Shown here piece after piece: positions 48,930 through 59,644 of a DNA stretch of 64,000 nt. The position numbers and the translations under genes are program-made. How positions within the stretch are numbered: the stretch's first letter is position 1; each line of letters begins with the position of its first letter. The notes beneath the pieces are model-generated. The model was given only the letters and a program-made list of their open reading frames with translations, searched no databases and was not told the DNA's origin. Source of the stretch: Saxidomus purpurata (Eukaryota > Mollusca > Bivalvia > Venerida > Veneridae); contig JAFMSR010000005.1 in NCBI GenBank assembly GCA_022818135.1, positions 26,937,263 through 27,001,262 on the forward strand. Direction: 5' to 3'.

Positions 48930-49185
48930 ATTCTTGCCAAAACTATGTTCACTATCATAAGGCGTAATTGATCAATGCGTAGTTTGTATATGAGGACTAT
49001 ACTTCTCATCTCGGGTCATTACTGTGAACCGGGTCGCGATTTTCAAGGTCGTACTGGCCAGCCCGGTCAGACGTTACTTAGTTTCTTCACCGCGCACCTC
49101 AAACTTGTTGCATAATGCTTTGTTGGAAATGACACTTCTTGAATTATTTCGTCAGATATATGTGCCAGGATTCCAAAAACTAGGA
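48930..49185. other. Spacer with no supported gene
   Basis: A 64-codon frame opening at a GTG (49024) covers part of it, but it has no recognisable domain. Confidence 0.35.
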
Positions 49186-49189
49186 TATT

Positions 49190-49517
49190 TTGTCCGTCAG
49201 CCTGTCACAAAAACTTAACGTTGGCTATAATTTTGCCATCTCTTAAGATTTCTTCAGCAAAATTTAAAATTGCATTGCTTATGACAAAAGGGTCGTGATG
49301 CCTCCAAATTTTGTGGGTCAAGTTCATATTTCACGGAAAGAGTTATGGCCCTTTTTGTACTTAGTTTTTGTCGCGAAAACCTAACGTTGGCTATAGCTTT
49401 GCCATTTCTTAAGATTTCTTCTGTAAACTTTCAAATTGCAAATGCATATTATTCTGTCATTATTCTGACAAAGTGTGTGAGGGCAACACCAGTGGTCTAC
49501 TGAACTCCGACCTAGTT
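49190..49517 (+). mobile_element. Modular repeat family D, copy D2 (5' truncated)
   Basis: Carries core units (CTTAACGTTGGCTATAATTT, AGAGTTATGGCCCTTTTTG) and a decayed 3' end (GAGGGCAACACCAGTGGTCTACTGAACTCC...CTAGTT). The GTGTCGCCC start is missing; only a residual TGTCCGTCAG leads in. Confidence 0.75.
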
Positions 49518-49611
49518 CAATATTTTAGCTTATTAGAGCGTATCAAAATTTACCAAATTGTTACACCTCAAACTTTGCGCATTATATTTTGTTTGAAAGT
49601 ACAAACGGTTC

Positions 49612-49735
49612 AAAATTGTTTGATTAAATTTTAATTGTACGTTACTTTTAATTCTTTATTTGCAATTTTTTATAGTGAGACTACTTGCTACATTACAAGG
49701 TGTTAAGAATTCTATACAAAAACATTCAAATTCAT
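49612..49735. repeat. Direct copy of the inner left part of the 48377 TIR element
   Basis: The block from CAAAATTGTTTGATTAAATT to ATACAAAAACATTCAAAT repeats 48402-48523 almost letter for letter, without the TIR. It shows that the element family has deleted or partial copies. Confidence 0.7.
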
Positions 49736-49869
49736 GCAGGTCTACACATCATTTTCCAGGTCTACACATACTTTTGCGGACCCGGCACGTGAGCGCTATC
49801 GGCCAATCAGGATTAAGTATTTATGACAGGTATACGATATGATTTATTTTTTATAATGTTTGCTAGCAC

Positions 49870-50020
49870 TGTGCACAATGCCGTTATACAGTCAAAGTAA
49901 ACCTTAATTTTGTTGTGACCGCACTTAAATTGTATGTTAAATCTAAATCGCAATGCCGTAACACAGTCAAAGTAGACCTGATTTTTGTGGTGACCGCAAT
50001 TTATTTTCATCACGGTTAGT
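49870..50020 (+). repeat. Two-copy tandem repeat of about 77 bp
   Basis: AATGCCGTTATACAGTCAAAG...TTTTGTTGTGACCGCA is followed by AATGCCGTAACACAGTCAAAG...TTTTTGTGGTGACCGCA. It is the source of a short minus-strand ORF. No function is suggested. Confidence 0.6.
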
Positions 50021-50779
50021 TCAGCATGTATGGAGTGCATGATTCAATTAGCAACCTTGGTCTCGTGCAGAATGTGCAACGCAATAGACTCGTGGCGAGT
50101 GAAATTGTTTCCACACCAGTTTATTGTGTGTTAACATCCCTAGATTCTATACTATGATTGATGCATCTTATTGTAAAGTTGTAGAAAAATGGCCAATATT
50201 TGATTTGGTGCTTAAATTCTTTTAAACGTTGCTGTAATGAAATAGTGTGTTATCTAATTTTATACCACCCACGCATTAATATAAGCAGAGACAGACTTGC
50301 AATATGAATATGTTCATGTTTTTATTGAGTGACGTTTTCAGTAATCAGAACTGTATCTGTGCTATATCGTGTAAAGCCGCGACAGAGATGTTTGCAAGCA
50401 TGCTTTGTCTGGACATGACATAACAATTAATTTAGTTTTAGGTCACTAGGTTGCCCTTTTAAATCGTTTTCCTACATTTAGCTGTGTCTGTAAACAATTG
50501 GATGAAAGGCTTTTAAAGATTCCGTGTATTTCCCATTTGAAAAAAAAGTCACCTCGCGGCTGGGGAAGAAGTAGGGCATTTTCATGTTTACCTGTCACAC
50601 AGTTTTATTGACCTAACAAATTTAGAACACGAGGAAACTACATAATTCAAGAAGAATAACTCTTATTACAGTATTTTGATTACTTTCCCTTCTATATTTC
50701 GTTTTCAGTCAAATATTTCAGTCGTATGGGGGCATATTATCAAAATATCGTCGAGAAATATTTTAGTGTTATCCAATTA

Positions 50780-50912
50780 TTAAGTGGTTTTCTCGAAAAC
50801 CTTTCGCGTTATCTATTAAGAAATGACGGACAAGGACATAACGCCTAGAAATATGGCGAATAAGAAGATAACGCGAAAATATATCACGAAATATTTTCGC
50901 GAAAACCACTTA
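50780..50912. repeat. Foldback element with TTAAGTGGTTTTC arms
   Basis: Left arm TTAAGTGGTTTTCTCGAAAA...TTTCGCGTTATCT (50780-50814) is matched inverted by AGATAACGCGAAAA...TTTTCGCGAAAACCACTTAA (50866-50912); the right arm has an extra 13 bp or so. The CGCG-rich arms contrast with the AT-rich surroundings. Confidence 0.7.
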
Positions 50913-51054
50913 ACACGAAAGTCAGTTACTAACATGGCGCAGTAATATGCCATATACAGTACATGTTTAAAGAGACAAATTTTAGTAATTCTCACTCTTT
51001 TACAGACAGCCGTATTGCAATATTGTTAACTTTATTCTCCTTGTTCAGTTTTAC

Positions 51055-51903
51055 TATTATGCCCCTAAAGGTTGGCATATTAAAATCGCATCGTCTGTCC
51101 GTACATTTTTTCGTGTCTGGGCTTTAACTTTGTCATTCATTGGAGGATTTTAAAGTAACTTGGCACAAATGTTCAGCACATTAAGGCAACGTGTCTCGTG
51201 CAAGACCCACATCCCTACCGCAAAGGTCATGGTCACACTAAGAGTTTAAAGATCATGGACTCCTATAGACATGAACACATTCGTGTCCGGACTGTAACTT
51301 TGTCATGCATTGAAGGATTTTAATATAACTTGACACAAATGTTCAGCACACCAAGACGACGTGATGCGTGCAAGACCCACGTCCTTACCTGAAAGGTCAA
51401 GGATCCCACTTGGAGTTTAAAGGAAATGGAATCCTGTATATACGCACACATTCGTGTCCGGACTGTAACTCTGTCGTGCAAGGATTTTAAAGTTACTTGA
51501 CACATCAAGACGATGTGTCGCGTGCACGACCCACAACCCTACCTCAAAGGTCAAGGTCATACTTACAGTTTAAAGGAAATATATTTTTTTTGCATATTAA
51601 CTCTGGCATGCATGGACGGATTTAAAAACTACATGGTACAACTGTGGATCACATGGAGATTACATGTCACATTCAAGTCCCGCATCCGTACCGTAAATGT
51701 GGAGGTCACACGTATGGGTGAGATTGTTTATACACATGATCATGTCCGGATTGTAAATCTGTTATACATTGAAATATTTTAGAATGAATTGGAACAAATG
51801 TTCAGTACATGGAGATAAAGTGGCATACACAAGCACCCGTACCTTGAACCCAAAAGACACAGACTTTGAGACACCTCTTTGAGGACAAGGACAGCTTTTG
51901 TTT
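51055..51903 (+). mobile_element. Modular repeat family B, copy B2
   Basis: 5' end TATTATGCCCCTAAAGGTTGGC, then CGTCTGTCCGT and core units with TTCGTGTCCGGACTGTAACT and CGTGCAAGACCCAC (near 51109, 51282 and 51450), more diverged toward the right. The 3' subterminal repeat is eroded, but GACAAGGACAGCTTTTGTT still marks the end. Confidence 0.75.
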
Positions 51904-51909
51904 TCTTTG

Positions 51910-52900
51910 AAAGTTCTTCCGTTTTGAATCACGTGTTCCATAAATGGATTCATATATTCTCGTATACATCACATTCTTGTTATTGATGCTGTTACAGTTT
52001 TTGTCCTTGCATGTTGCTTGTACTTTCTGTTACAAGTTTAATGGAATAAAAACACGTGAACATTTGCTGGTCTCCTTGCCACAGATTGTTCATAACCTTC
52101 CTCTCAATAAATAATCTTGAAGTATGGTTGTCCTTTTTTTCAAGTTCATGTGTGATTTCTACATGATCACGTGTGAAATGTATGCTCAGTCAACTCATCA
52201 ATCACAAAGAGCTTGGAAATGTCGCAAAATGGAGACAAAATCTCTCGTTGATTTGGATAGAAGCTTGTTCGGAAAATTAATTTAGTTTGTGACAGCTCTC
52301 TCAAGTCTTTGCTGAAATGAAAATCGGGAGTTTGTTACTTTGTGTGTGATATTTTTTTTGAGCATTTATATGCACGTTTTGCAAAGGTCTTTTGCATCAC
52401 AGAAATAATAAAGGGTGTAGCCGCCAAACTGTCTTGCGCAGCAGCTTTTCGAAACTATCATTGTACATAGAAATTACAGACCGGCCATGAAATATTGTTT
52501 TGTAAAAGATTGTGATCACGGCATTAGAAATAAGCTCGACTGGTTGTTGCGCATGGAGCAATATTGCGAAGAACTCCATGCCGTGCATTAGTGTATACAA
52601 TGATTAAGAGTTCTTGTGCTGCCAACCATAACATTTGCGCTCTAATAAATATGTCTGTAATTTGGTAACTCTCAACTCAATAGCCATTTAGAGGTATGGT
52701 GTAATTATTGCATCGTGCGTCTGTGCTTACGTCCGTTTCGTGCATACATAATTTGTGTCGTGTATATTTTACAACTATTCCTTTTACAAATTCTTCAAAT
52801 AACTTCACAATATGTGTGAAGGGTCAGACTAAAACTATTTTACACAAGGTTATACGGAATGTCCTGGCCCTAACTTCTTCAGGCAGAATAACCTTGAAAA
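51910..52900. other. Intergenic sequence, no gene seen
   Basis: AT-rich DNA with short ORFs only. Confidence 0.4.
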
Positions 52901-52909
52901 ACTGTTAAT

Positions 52910-53260
52910 AACTTCATAATGGTGTTGCCTATGTAACAATAATTGTCATGCACACCAACCAGGCGACTACCAAAAATGTTTAGGTCAAATATGGGACTTG
53001 TTGTCTTTTACATGGGGTAACATAGGCAAAATTTCGTGCCTGTTGTAATTTTAACATTTATTTAGTACTTTCAATAATTTCACATACATGTTGCCTATAA
53101 TACAAGGATGTTCCACGCACAACAACCGGACGGATACCTCTAAGGTGAAGGTCACATCAATGACTTCAACTTATGTAGCAGTATTTCTTGTCCGGGCTGG
53201 AACTTCTACATGCATAAAGCAATTTTCAAATAGCTCCAAATATTTGTTACGCGTAACACA
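52910..53260 (+). repeat. Decayed modular-type tandem repeat
   Basis: Two degenerate units share ATGTTGCCTAT...AACAAT/ACAAGGATG and GCACAMCAACC...GGTCA, plus TTGTCCGGGCTGGAACTTC, resembling the family B core phrase TGTCCGGACTGTAACTT. There are no intact ends. Confidence 0.45.
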
Positions 53261-53710
53261 AGGTAGGTCTTTAAGCCCCTTGTACATTAGCCCCTAAGCT
53301 CAGTTTTGTTGATGTGGACATTAGCATCTTCATTATTTAGGTAAGTTAGACATTAGCCCCTTCATCAAATTATCTTTGTAGCTTTTACTTCAAGAAAATC
53401 TGCCTTAGGAGGAACTTTTGGAATGCTATTACTTTGGGAGTTTCTTTCACTTTGAGTTTCTTTCTCTGTAAGTAAGCAAAACGTCCTATCAACAACATTT
53501 CTCAGGTGGTTGACCTTTGTGGTAAACTCGGAGGGGTGGAGAGAGGGTGAGCGCGGCAACATTGTAACTGGGGTATTCGTGGTAATGGTATGATCGGGCG
53601 AGCTTAATTACCTAGTGGAGATTCAGTCGAGATTCTTGTGTCTGCGATGTTGTTGAAAGCGCTGTCTGATAAATAGCTGTGTATTGTATCTGATGGGGTT
53701 TGCGATTGGT

Positions 53711-54337
53711 TTTTAGCTCACATGGTTTCATCAGGGTGAGCTTTTCTAATGGATGATTGTCCGTCGTCGCTCGTCTGTCAACATTTTGATTCAAATGACA
53801 TCTCCTCTGAAACCACTCGGCCAATGTTGATGAAACTATGCAGGAATGTTTCTTACATGAAGCTCTACCAAAACTGTTCAAAGAATTCCATTCCGTGCAG
53901 AACTCTGGTTGCTATGGCAACAAATAGAAAAAACTTTAACAATCTTCTCTGAAACCACAAGGTCTAGAGCTAAGATATGTGGCATGTAGCATTGTCTAGT
54001 GGACCTCTACTTAGATTGTTTAAATTATGACTCTTGGGTGAAAATTGACCTTGCCCGGGGGGTTACTTAGTTTTAGATAGGATTATGTAGGAAAAACTTT
54101 ATAAATCTTCTCTGAAACCACAAGGACTAGAGCGTAGATATTTGCCTAGTAGGCCTCTTCAAAGTTTGTACAAATGATGCCCCTGGGGTCAAAATTGACC
54201 TTGCCCGGGGATCACTTGTTTTACAAAGACGTATATAGGAAAACGTATTTGGTATATAACATTGTCTAGTGATCTTCCACCAGGCAAGTGGACTTGTACC
54301 AAGGTGAGCAATATAGTGCCATCTTGGCCGTCTTGTC
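53711..54337 (+). mobile_element. Modular repeat family A, copy A5
   Basis: 5' end TTTTAGCTCACATGG with a different hairpin (CATGGTTTCATCAGGGTGAGC). The leader CTCTGAAACCACTCGGCC and core units with CTCTGAAACCACAAGG follow. The 3' end AAGGTGAGCAATATAGTGCCATCTTGGCC is a decayed form of the terminal hairpin. A minus-strand ORF overlapping the start is a shadow. Confidence 0.8.
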
Positions 54338-54339
54338 TT

Positions 54340-54980
54340 ACTTAACATTCAAGTGTCCCATGTATTTCACAAAGTAGCTGTCAGTTCCCATAATAATTCA
54401 CTCTCATATTCCAACGCAGTTTATGTAAAACACGTGTATTTCATTTTGAGAATCATAGTAGATACATCGGTTTTGTTTTCGAAAGAGTTTACATTGGTTG
54501 GCTAAGCTTGGGTGCAGCATCCAAGGCTCATTTCAAAGCACTATCTCAAAGTTATTTTTTACACAAGACCTGATGGAAGATGCCTTCTGACTTCAAAAGA
54601 AAATGGAGCTTCAAATTCATGGAACTGATTTGAAGCGCTGTCCTATAACAAACCCTTATTTGCCATGAGTGAATATCATCCTGACCTTTAAGTCACCACT
54701 CCCGCAGCAAAGAAAAAGACTGCGATATTGAATGCCGTTAGGTAGAGTAACTTTATTTGCACGATATACGGTAGTATCCATCATGACTTGTATCTTCTGT
54801 TTGTATTGTCATAGTGACTTCGTGTTGCCTTGGTGGATATATGCAATATGTCAAGCAGAATCAAGAACGACACAAATGTACTTAAGATCAAAATTCAGGT
54901 CACTGTTTAGAAGAAATTTTAGAAATATTAACTTATTTGAATTGAAAATAGTATATGGATAAGATGCGGTTTAACTTAAG
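54340..54980. other. Intergenic sequence, no gene seen
   Basis: Unique DNA without a supported exon; one 76-codon ORF with no recognisable motif. Confidence 0.4.
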
Positions 54981-54994
54981 TCTGATATGGATTT

Positions 54995-55468
54995 GGTGTT
55001 GTCTGTCTGTCTGTCCCGCCCAAAGCCACTGTTTCTTTGTTTTTTTTTTTTTTTTTTTTGTGTTTTTTTTTGCCCCCCCAGCTGGATGGATTTTACTGAA
55101 ACTTAATTAAAATGTGTGGTACCAAGCCTAGTTGTGCATATTGTCGCCATTTTCTAGTTCAATGATAATTAGCGGATTTATTTGCCTTTTTCATAAACCC
55201 TAACCCTAGCCCTAAGATTGTGAGCGAAACTTCTCTTATATCGCTAGGCGGAATTCAGCCAAACTTCACATGAATGATCAGTGCTAAGCCGTAGTTGTGC
55301 ATATTGTCGCCATTTTCTAGTTCAATGACAATATGCTTAGTTAGACCAAAACAAAAACTTTTCAAAAAACCCAACCCCCCCCCCCTCCCCCCCCCCCCCT
55401 GGCGGAATTCAGCCAAACTTCACACGAATGATCAGTGCTAAGCTAACTTAGTTGTGCATGGTGTCGCT
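54995..55468 (+). repeat. Modular repeat family I, first block
   Basis: Starts with (TGTC)n, then GCTGGATGGATTTTACTGAAAC and units carrying ATAAACCCTAACCCTAGCCC, GCGGAATTCAGCCAAACTTCAC and AGTTGTGCATATTGTCG. It contains long T and C homopolymers (about 55040-55070 and 55373-55400). Confidence 0.7.
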
Positions 55469-55471
55469 ACT

Positions 55472-56350
55472 TTTTTAGCTCGACCATTCGAAGAATAAGG
55501 AGGCTATTGCATTCCCCCCAGGGTGGGGCCGCCGCCGGGGGGTCTTCTTAGTTCAATTTTTTGATAAATCAAATATGCTTGAATTTATCAAAGGTATTAA
55601 CTTGAAACTCAAAATTATCTTTACCATCAACATCTACCTTGAGAAAACAATCCCCATAACTCTGTTTTGATTTTGACAGATTTATGCCCTTTTAAACCTT
55701 TTTAGAATTTTTGGTTAAAGTTTTTTTATTTCAAAGTCAAATATCTTGAATATTATCAAAGGTATTGACTTGAAACTCAAAATTTATCTTTACCATCAAC
55801 TCTACACCTGAGGAAACAATCCTCTTAACTCTGTTTAGATTTTTGACAGATTTATGCCCCTTTTTAACTTAGAATTTTTGGTTAAAGTTTTTTTATAAAG
55901 TCAAATATCTTGAATACTATCAAAGGTATTGACTTTAAACTTAAAATATATCTTTACCATCAACATCTACACCTGGGAAAACCCCCCCCAAATTCTGTTT
56001 TGACCTTTTTCACAGATTTATGCCCCTTTCTAACTTAGAACTTTTGGTTAAAGATTTTTAAAATTGAAATCTTGAATTCTGTCAAAGGATTGACTTGAAA
56101 CTCAAAATATATCTTTACCATCATTATCTAACCAATGAAACACTCCCCATAACTCTGTTTGGATGTTTTTTTCAGATTTATGTCCCTTTTAACTTTTTAG
56201 TTAAAGAGTTTTATAAAGTCTAATATCTTGAATACTATCGAACATATTGTCTTGAAACTTAAAATGTATGTTTACTATCAACATCACCACTGTTTTTGAT
56301 TTTTGACATATTTATGCCCCTTTTTGACTTAGAATTTTTTCACAGTTTTT
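55472..56350 (+). mobile_element. Modular repeat family F, copy F3
   Basis: 5' end TTTTTTAGCTCGACCATTCG, with a GAAGAATAAGGAGGCTATTG module. Four to five core units of about 160 bp follow, each with AAAGTCAAATATCTTGAATA, TATTGACTTGAAACTCAAAA, TCTTTACCATCAACATCTAC and GATTTATGCCCCTTTTTAAC. The 3' end is not clear. Confidence 0.75.
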
Positions 56351-56754
56351 ACCAGACTGAAATACTCGAAATGGCTTATTTTTGAAATGTCATAAAATGA
56401 TTTTGCAGCATGCAGCAGTTATGCTTTTTTAATTTTATGCATAACAATTTTGAAATGTTACTAAGTTATTCATGATCAAATATACAAGGTTATGTATTTC
56501 TTTGAAATTATCTCCCCGCCCCCCTTTCTCCCTCCAGTTGGCTTACAGAATCCAGGGTAAGGCTTTGAACGTAATGTACATTTACAGAGGTCTTTCAACA
56601 GTTTCAATCTTTACACAAAAAAACCTTAAAATCACCCATCCCCCACCCCCCCCCCCTGTTCTTAGACAAAAACCCTTTTAGTGAAAGCAAGCTTTCGAAT
56701 AATCCAGCCCCCCGCCCCGAGACCCCTGTCATACACCCGTTTTTATTAAATGAT

Positions 56755-57030
56755 TCTTAGTGTAGATATTGTCCTTTTAATAAACCCTAACCCTGGCCCA
56801 AAGTTTGTCCGCGCATTTCTCTTATACCGCTAGGCGGAATTTAGTCAAACTTTACAAGTTCACACGAATGATCAGTGCCAAGCTTAGTTGTGCATTGTCG
56901 GCATTTCTTGTTTCAGTGATTTTTAGTGGCGTTATGGTCCTTTTTCGTTTACCCTAGCCTTAAGTTTGTCCGTGCAACTCTAACACCGTAAGGCGGATTT
57001 CAACCAAACTTCAATTTTAACGTTCTTCTG
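56755..57030 (+). repeat. Modular repeat family I, second block
   Basis: Units with ATAAACCCTAACCCTGGCCC, CCGCTAGGCGGAATTTAG and CCAAGCTTAGTTGTGCATTG, then a weaker unit at about 56940 (TTTACCCTAGCCTTAAG). Both C-rich tracts just upstream (56510-56525 and 56635-56720) belong to unlabelled low-complexity DNA. Confidence 0.65.
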
Positions 57031-57440
57031 ATGTAACGTCGTTTCTGTTTGTTTCCGTCCTTTAAATTTGCGACTAAATGTATCAGATAACGTGTATATA
57101 ACCGCAAAAATCGGACAATCAATAATGATCGCATTTTAGAGCATCGTGCGTTAGAATACAGTTAACCGTTTATGTGACAGTATATACGGGTTTTAATGGT
57201 CGCTACAAAGATATCTCTCAGTGTAAAAGAAATTTCTACTAAACGAAAGATATGTCTTTGAAACTAGAGAGAAATCTCTTTTTGGAATAAATAGTAAAAT
57301 TTCGTGCGATAGTTACGCGCAGTACACCAGCGCATGGTGTTCTACATTATACTGAAGATATGAAGATGTATTGAACTTCTATGAAATATATAACTTTTTA
57401 TCTAAACACTAACATATCACTCACCAAATCCCATAAGTAC

Positions 57441-57803
57441 TTACAAAATCATTGGTGAACCACGATCTGTACGTTTAAAACGAAGTGTGTCGTTGACCTT
57501 AAAAAGGTAATAATAATTCATGACGTTACAAGTCTTTAGCGGTTTGATTGAAATGCCATAAACTGTAACAAAATTATTAGCGAGGCAAATTTTGACCCTT
57601 AATTGATAAAGTACTGTCATCTGATATGTTGTAAATGTCACCTCTGGTTCTACAATTCTGCAAAGTCTGAAATCCCATTGGCAGTAACCATGAGACGATC
57701 TCAACTTTACCTTTACAAATGACGTAGTTATGACCGTACACGATCTGAACGAAAGAACAAGAATGAACGTATGAATGGAAACTATGACAACCATATCATT
57801 CAT
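57441..57803 (-). CDS. Possible first exon of a small secreted protein
   Basis: An open frame of 120 codons on the minus strand starting MNDMVVIVSIHTFILVLSF, a plausible signal peptide or membrane segment, followed by a beta-like pattern with cysteines at about 41, 48, 73 and 92. Just before the stop there is a consensus donor, ATGATTTT|GTAAGTAC, so the true exon probably ends at about 57444 and continues elsewhere. I found no following exon among the repeats at lower coordinates and do not recognise the family. It is the longest minus-strand frame outside shadows and low-complexity DNA, but chance remains possible. Confidence 0.3.
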   Translation of the reverse strand: MNDMVVIVSIHTFILVLSFRSCTVITTSFVKVKLRSSHGYCQWDFRLCRIVEPEVTFTTYQMTVLYQLRVKICLANNFVTVYGISIKPLKTCNVMNYYYLFKVNDTLRFKRTDRGSPMIL

Positions 57804-58000
57804 CCTTCAAAGACATTAAACTTTCTTTACATACATTTATCACAACCAGTGTGTAGACTCAAATGCTAAACGAGAATCTCGGTGAGATACTCACCATTAC
57901 GTTATTATGTCTCTCACCAAAAAGGAGGACGCAAAATCTCTCGAAATGGTTATTATTACACTGCACCTAGTGGTAGGGAGACATATTGTTTGGTGATGTA

Positions 58001-58150
58001 CGTCTGTCAGTCTGTCTGTTTGTGACAAATGTTTGTCCGTGCAACTCCTACATGCCTGGATGGATTTTAATGAAACCTAGTACACATTTCTATTAAGTGT
58101 AGTCATGTATCTTGTCATCATTTTCTGGTTCAATGATTATTAGGTATTTC
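58001..58150 (+). repeat. Modular repeat family I, third fragment
   Basis: (GTCTGTCT)n microsatellite followed by GTTTGTCCGTGCAACTCCTAC, TGGATGGATTTTAATGAAAC and CATTTTCTGGTTCAATGATT, which matches the family I opening at 54995. Confidence 0.6.
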
Positions 58151-58416
58151 CTACCTATCCGTATGCCGAAAACTACACCGGACTTAGCACGAATTTAGGG
58201 GCCGTCTCAAATAATAATTATTGTTATTTTAAGGCAAAATTAAACAAATTGTTTCTTAATCCTTTTACTTTTTACAAAGCAGTTTTCATTTAAAAGAAAT
58301 GATCAATATCTGAATGGGGTTTTGGGGCATCAGAAGACGCCCAGCAATTTGGGCTCATGCGTCAAATTGGTACAGATTTACTTTTCGGACCAATGCGTAC
58401 TTCTAGGCGACAAAAT

Positions 58417-58662
58417 ATATCCAAACGAGCTCCTCTCTTAACACCATATAGAGCAAAACAACTTGCAAGAAAGAGAGGCAATGAACGAAGAAAATGCTTA
58501 AACTTAATCAGCGCATTCGACGATTAGAGTTCGTGTTGAGCATTCTATTGCCGAGCTGAAAATGTACAGAATAATTGTTCGTTATGGAGGCACCTAGACA
58601 CTTTTTATCTTAATTGTAAATCATGTGCCTCACTTGTTTGTAGGCGAAAACAACTAGAACTT
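58417..58662 (+). pseudogene. PIF/Harbinger-type transposase fragment, decayed
   Basis: Conceptual reading gives K-R-A-P-L-L-T-P-Y-R, then a basic stretch, then after a one-base shift R-V-R-V-E-H-S-I-A-E-L-K-x-Y-R-I-I, and after another shift L-W-R-H-L-D-T-F and a C-x-L-V-C-R-R tail. These are the signatures of the C-terminal third of DDE-type Harbinger transposases, around the last acidic catalytic residue (VEH-x-I-x-x-LK). Two frameshifts and missing N-terminal two thirds make it non-functional. It lies between two blocks of family I repeat. Confidence 0.65.
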
Positions 58663-58834
58663 ATTCCGTAATATCAATGAATCATGATTGGATAATTAGG
58701 ATATTGCTGTCAAAATAAAATAATGCAGGCAACATTCTCAAATTCTATATCGCCCTTGATTCTAAAAATTTGGCAATAAAACTTTTGAGAAAACCCTGTC
58801 ACTCAAGAATAGTCCTACGACACTATTAGCGGGT

Positions 58835-59120
58835 ATATTGTCCTTTTTCATAAACCCTAACCCTAGCCCAAAGTTTGGTCGCGCAAATTCTTTTATACCG
58901 CGAGGCGGATTTCAGCCAAACTTAACATGAATGATAAGTGCTAAGCCTAGTTGTGCATATCGTTGGCATTTTTTGGTTCAGTGATTCTTATTGGAGTTAT
59001 TGTCTTTTTGTAAACCCTAAGCTTTCCGCACAACTTCCCTTACACTGTTTGGCGGATTTCAGCCAAACTTCACATCCATGCCCATTGATGCATATCGTTT
59101 TCAGTGATTCTAAGTGGAGG
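58835..59120 (+). repeat. Modular repeat family I, fourth block
   Basis: Two units: CATAAACCCTAACCCTAGCC at about 58848 with CCGCGAGGCGGATTTCAGCC, and a shorter one at about 59005 (GTAAACCCTAAG), preceded by GGAGTTATTGTCTTTTTG, the box shared with families C and D. Confidence 0.65.
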
Positions 59121-59139
59121 TTTTTATTTTAATAAAAAA

Positions 59140-59640
59140 GCCATATGAAAACAAGTTGTATTTCGAATCATTTGTAATTCATGACACACATACCTATCTA
59201 TCGAGCAGTGTTAAATGGTGGGAGACATATGGTTTGTGTTGTGAAAAACAATAAACATCTAGTTGGTCTATTGTTGATCTAGTTTCATGCAAGATCTTTT
59301 GGCCATATCCATCCTTGTCTAGTAACGACTACATACCGAACAATGTAAAACGAAGCCTTTTGACAAAAGCCCATTACTCCACATGTAATAATGGTTTGAT
59401 CCAAAGTGAAAACAGGATTGAATGTAAAAAGCTGGGCCCCGTAACTCTAGACACATTGATCACATAATTGAAATAAACCAAGATCTCTTATCAAATGCAA
59501 GGTTACAATTGCTTGTAAAATAGAGCCTGTATAATGAGAGCAATGAAAAATAGAGCCATGTTAGACATGGCCATCCCCCTGCCGAGTGCTATTTCTGTGA
59601 CCAAGAAATTTGAGGTGAGAGGAATGGATATGGTATATGT
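59140..59640. other. Intergenic sequence, no gene seen
   Basis: Unique AT-rich DNA, short ORFs only. Confidence 0.35.
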
Positions 59641-59644
59641 TCCA

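Noticed and set aside
49024..49218. 64-codon plus-strand ORF
   Set aside because: Begins at a GTG, has no domain and runs into the truncated family D element.
55190..55215. Interstitial telomere
   Set aside because: Only about two CCCTAA units, and they recur at the same place in each family I unit, so they belong to that repeat.
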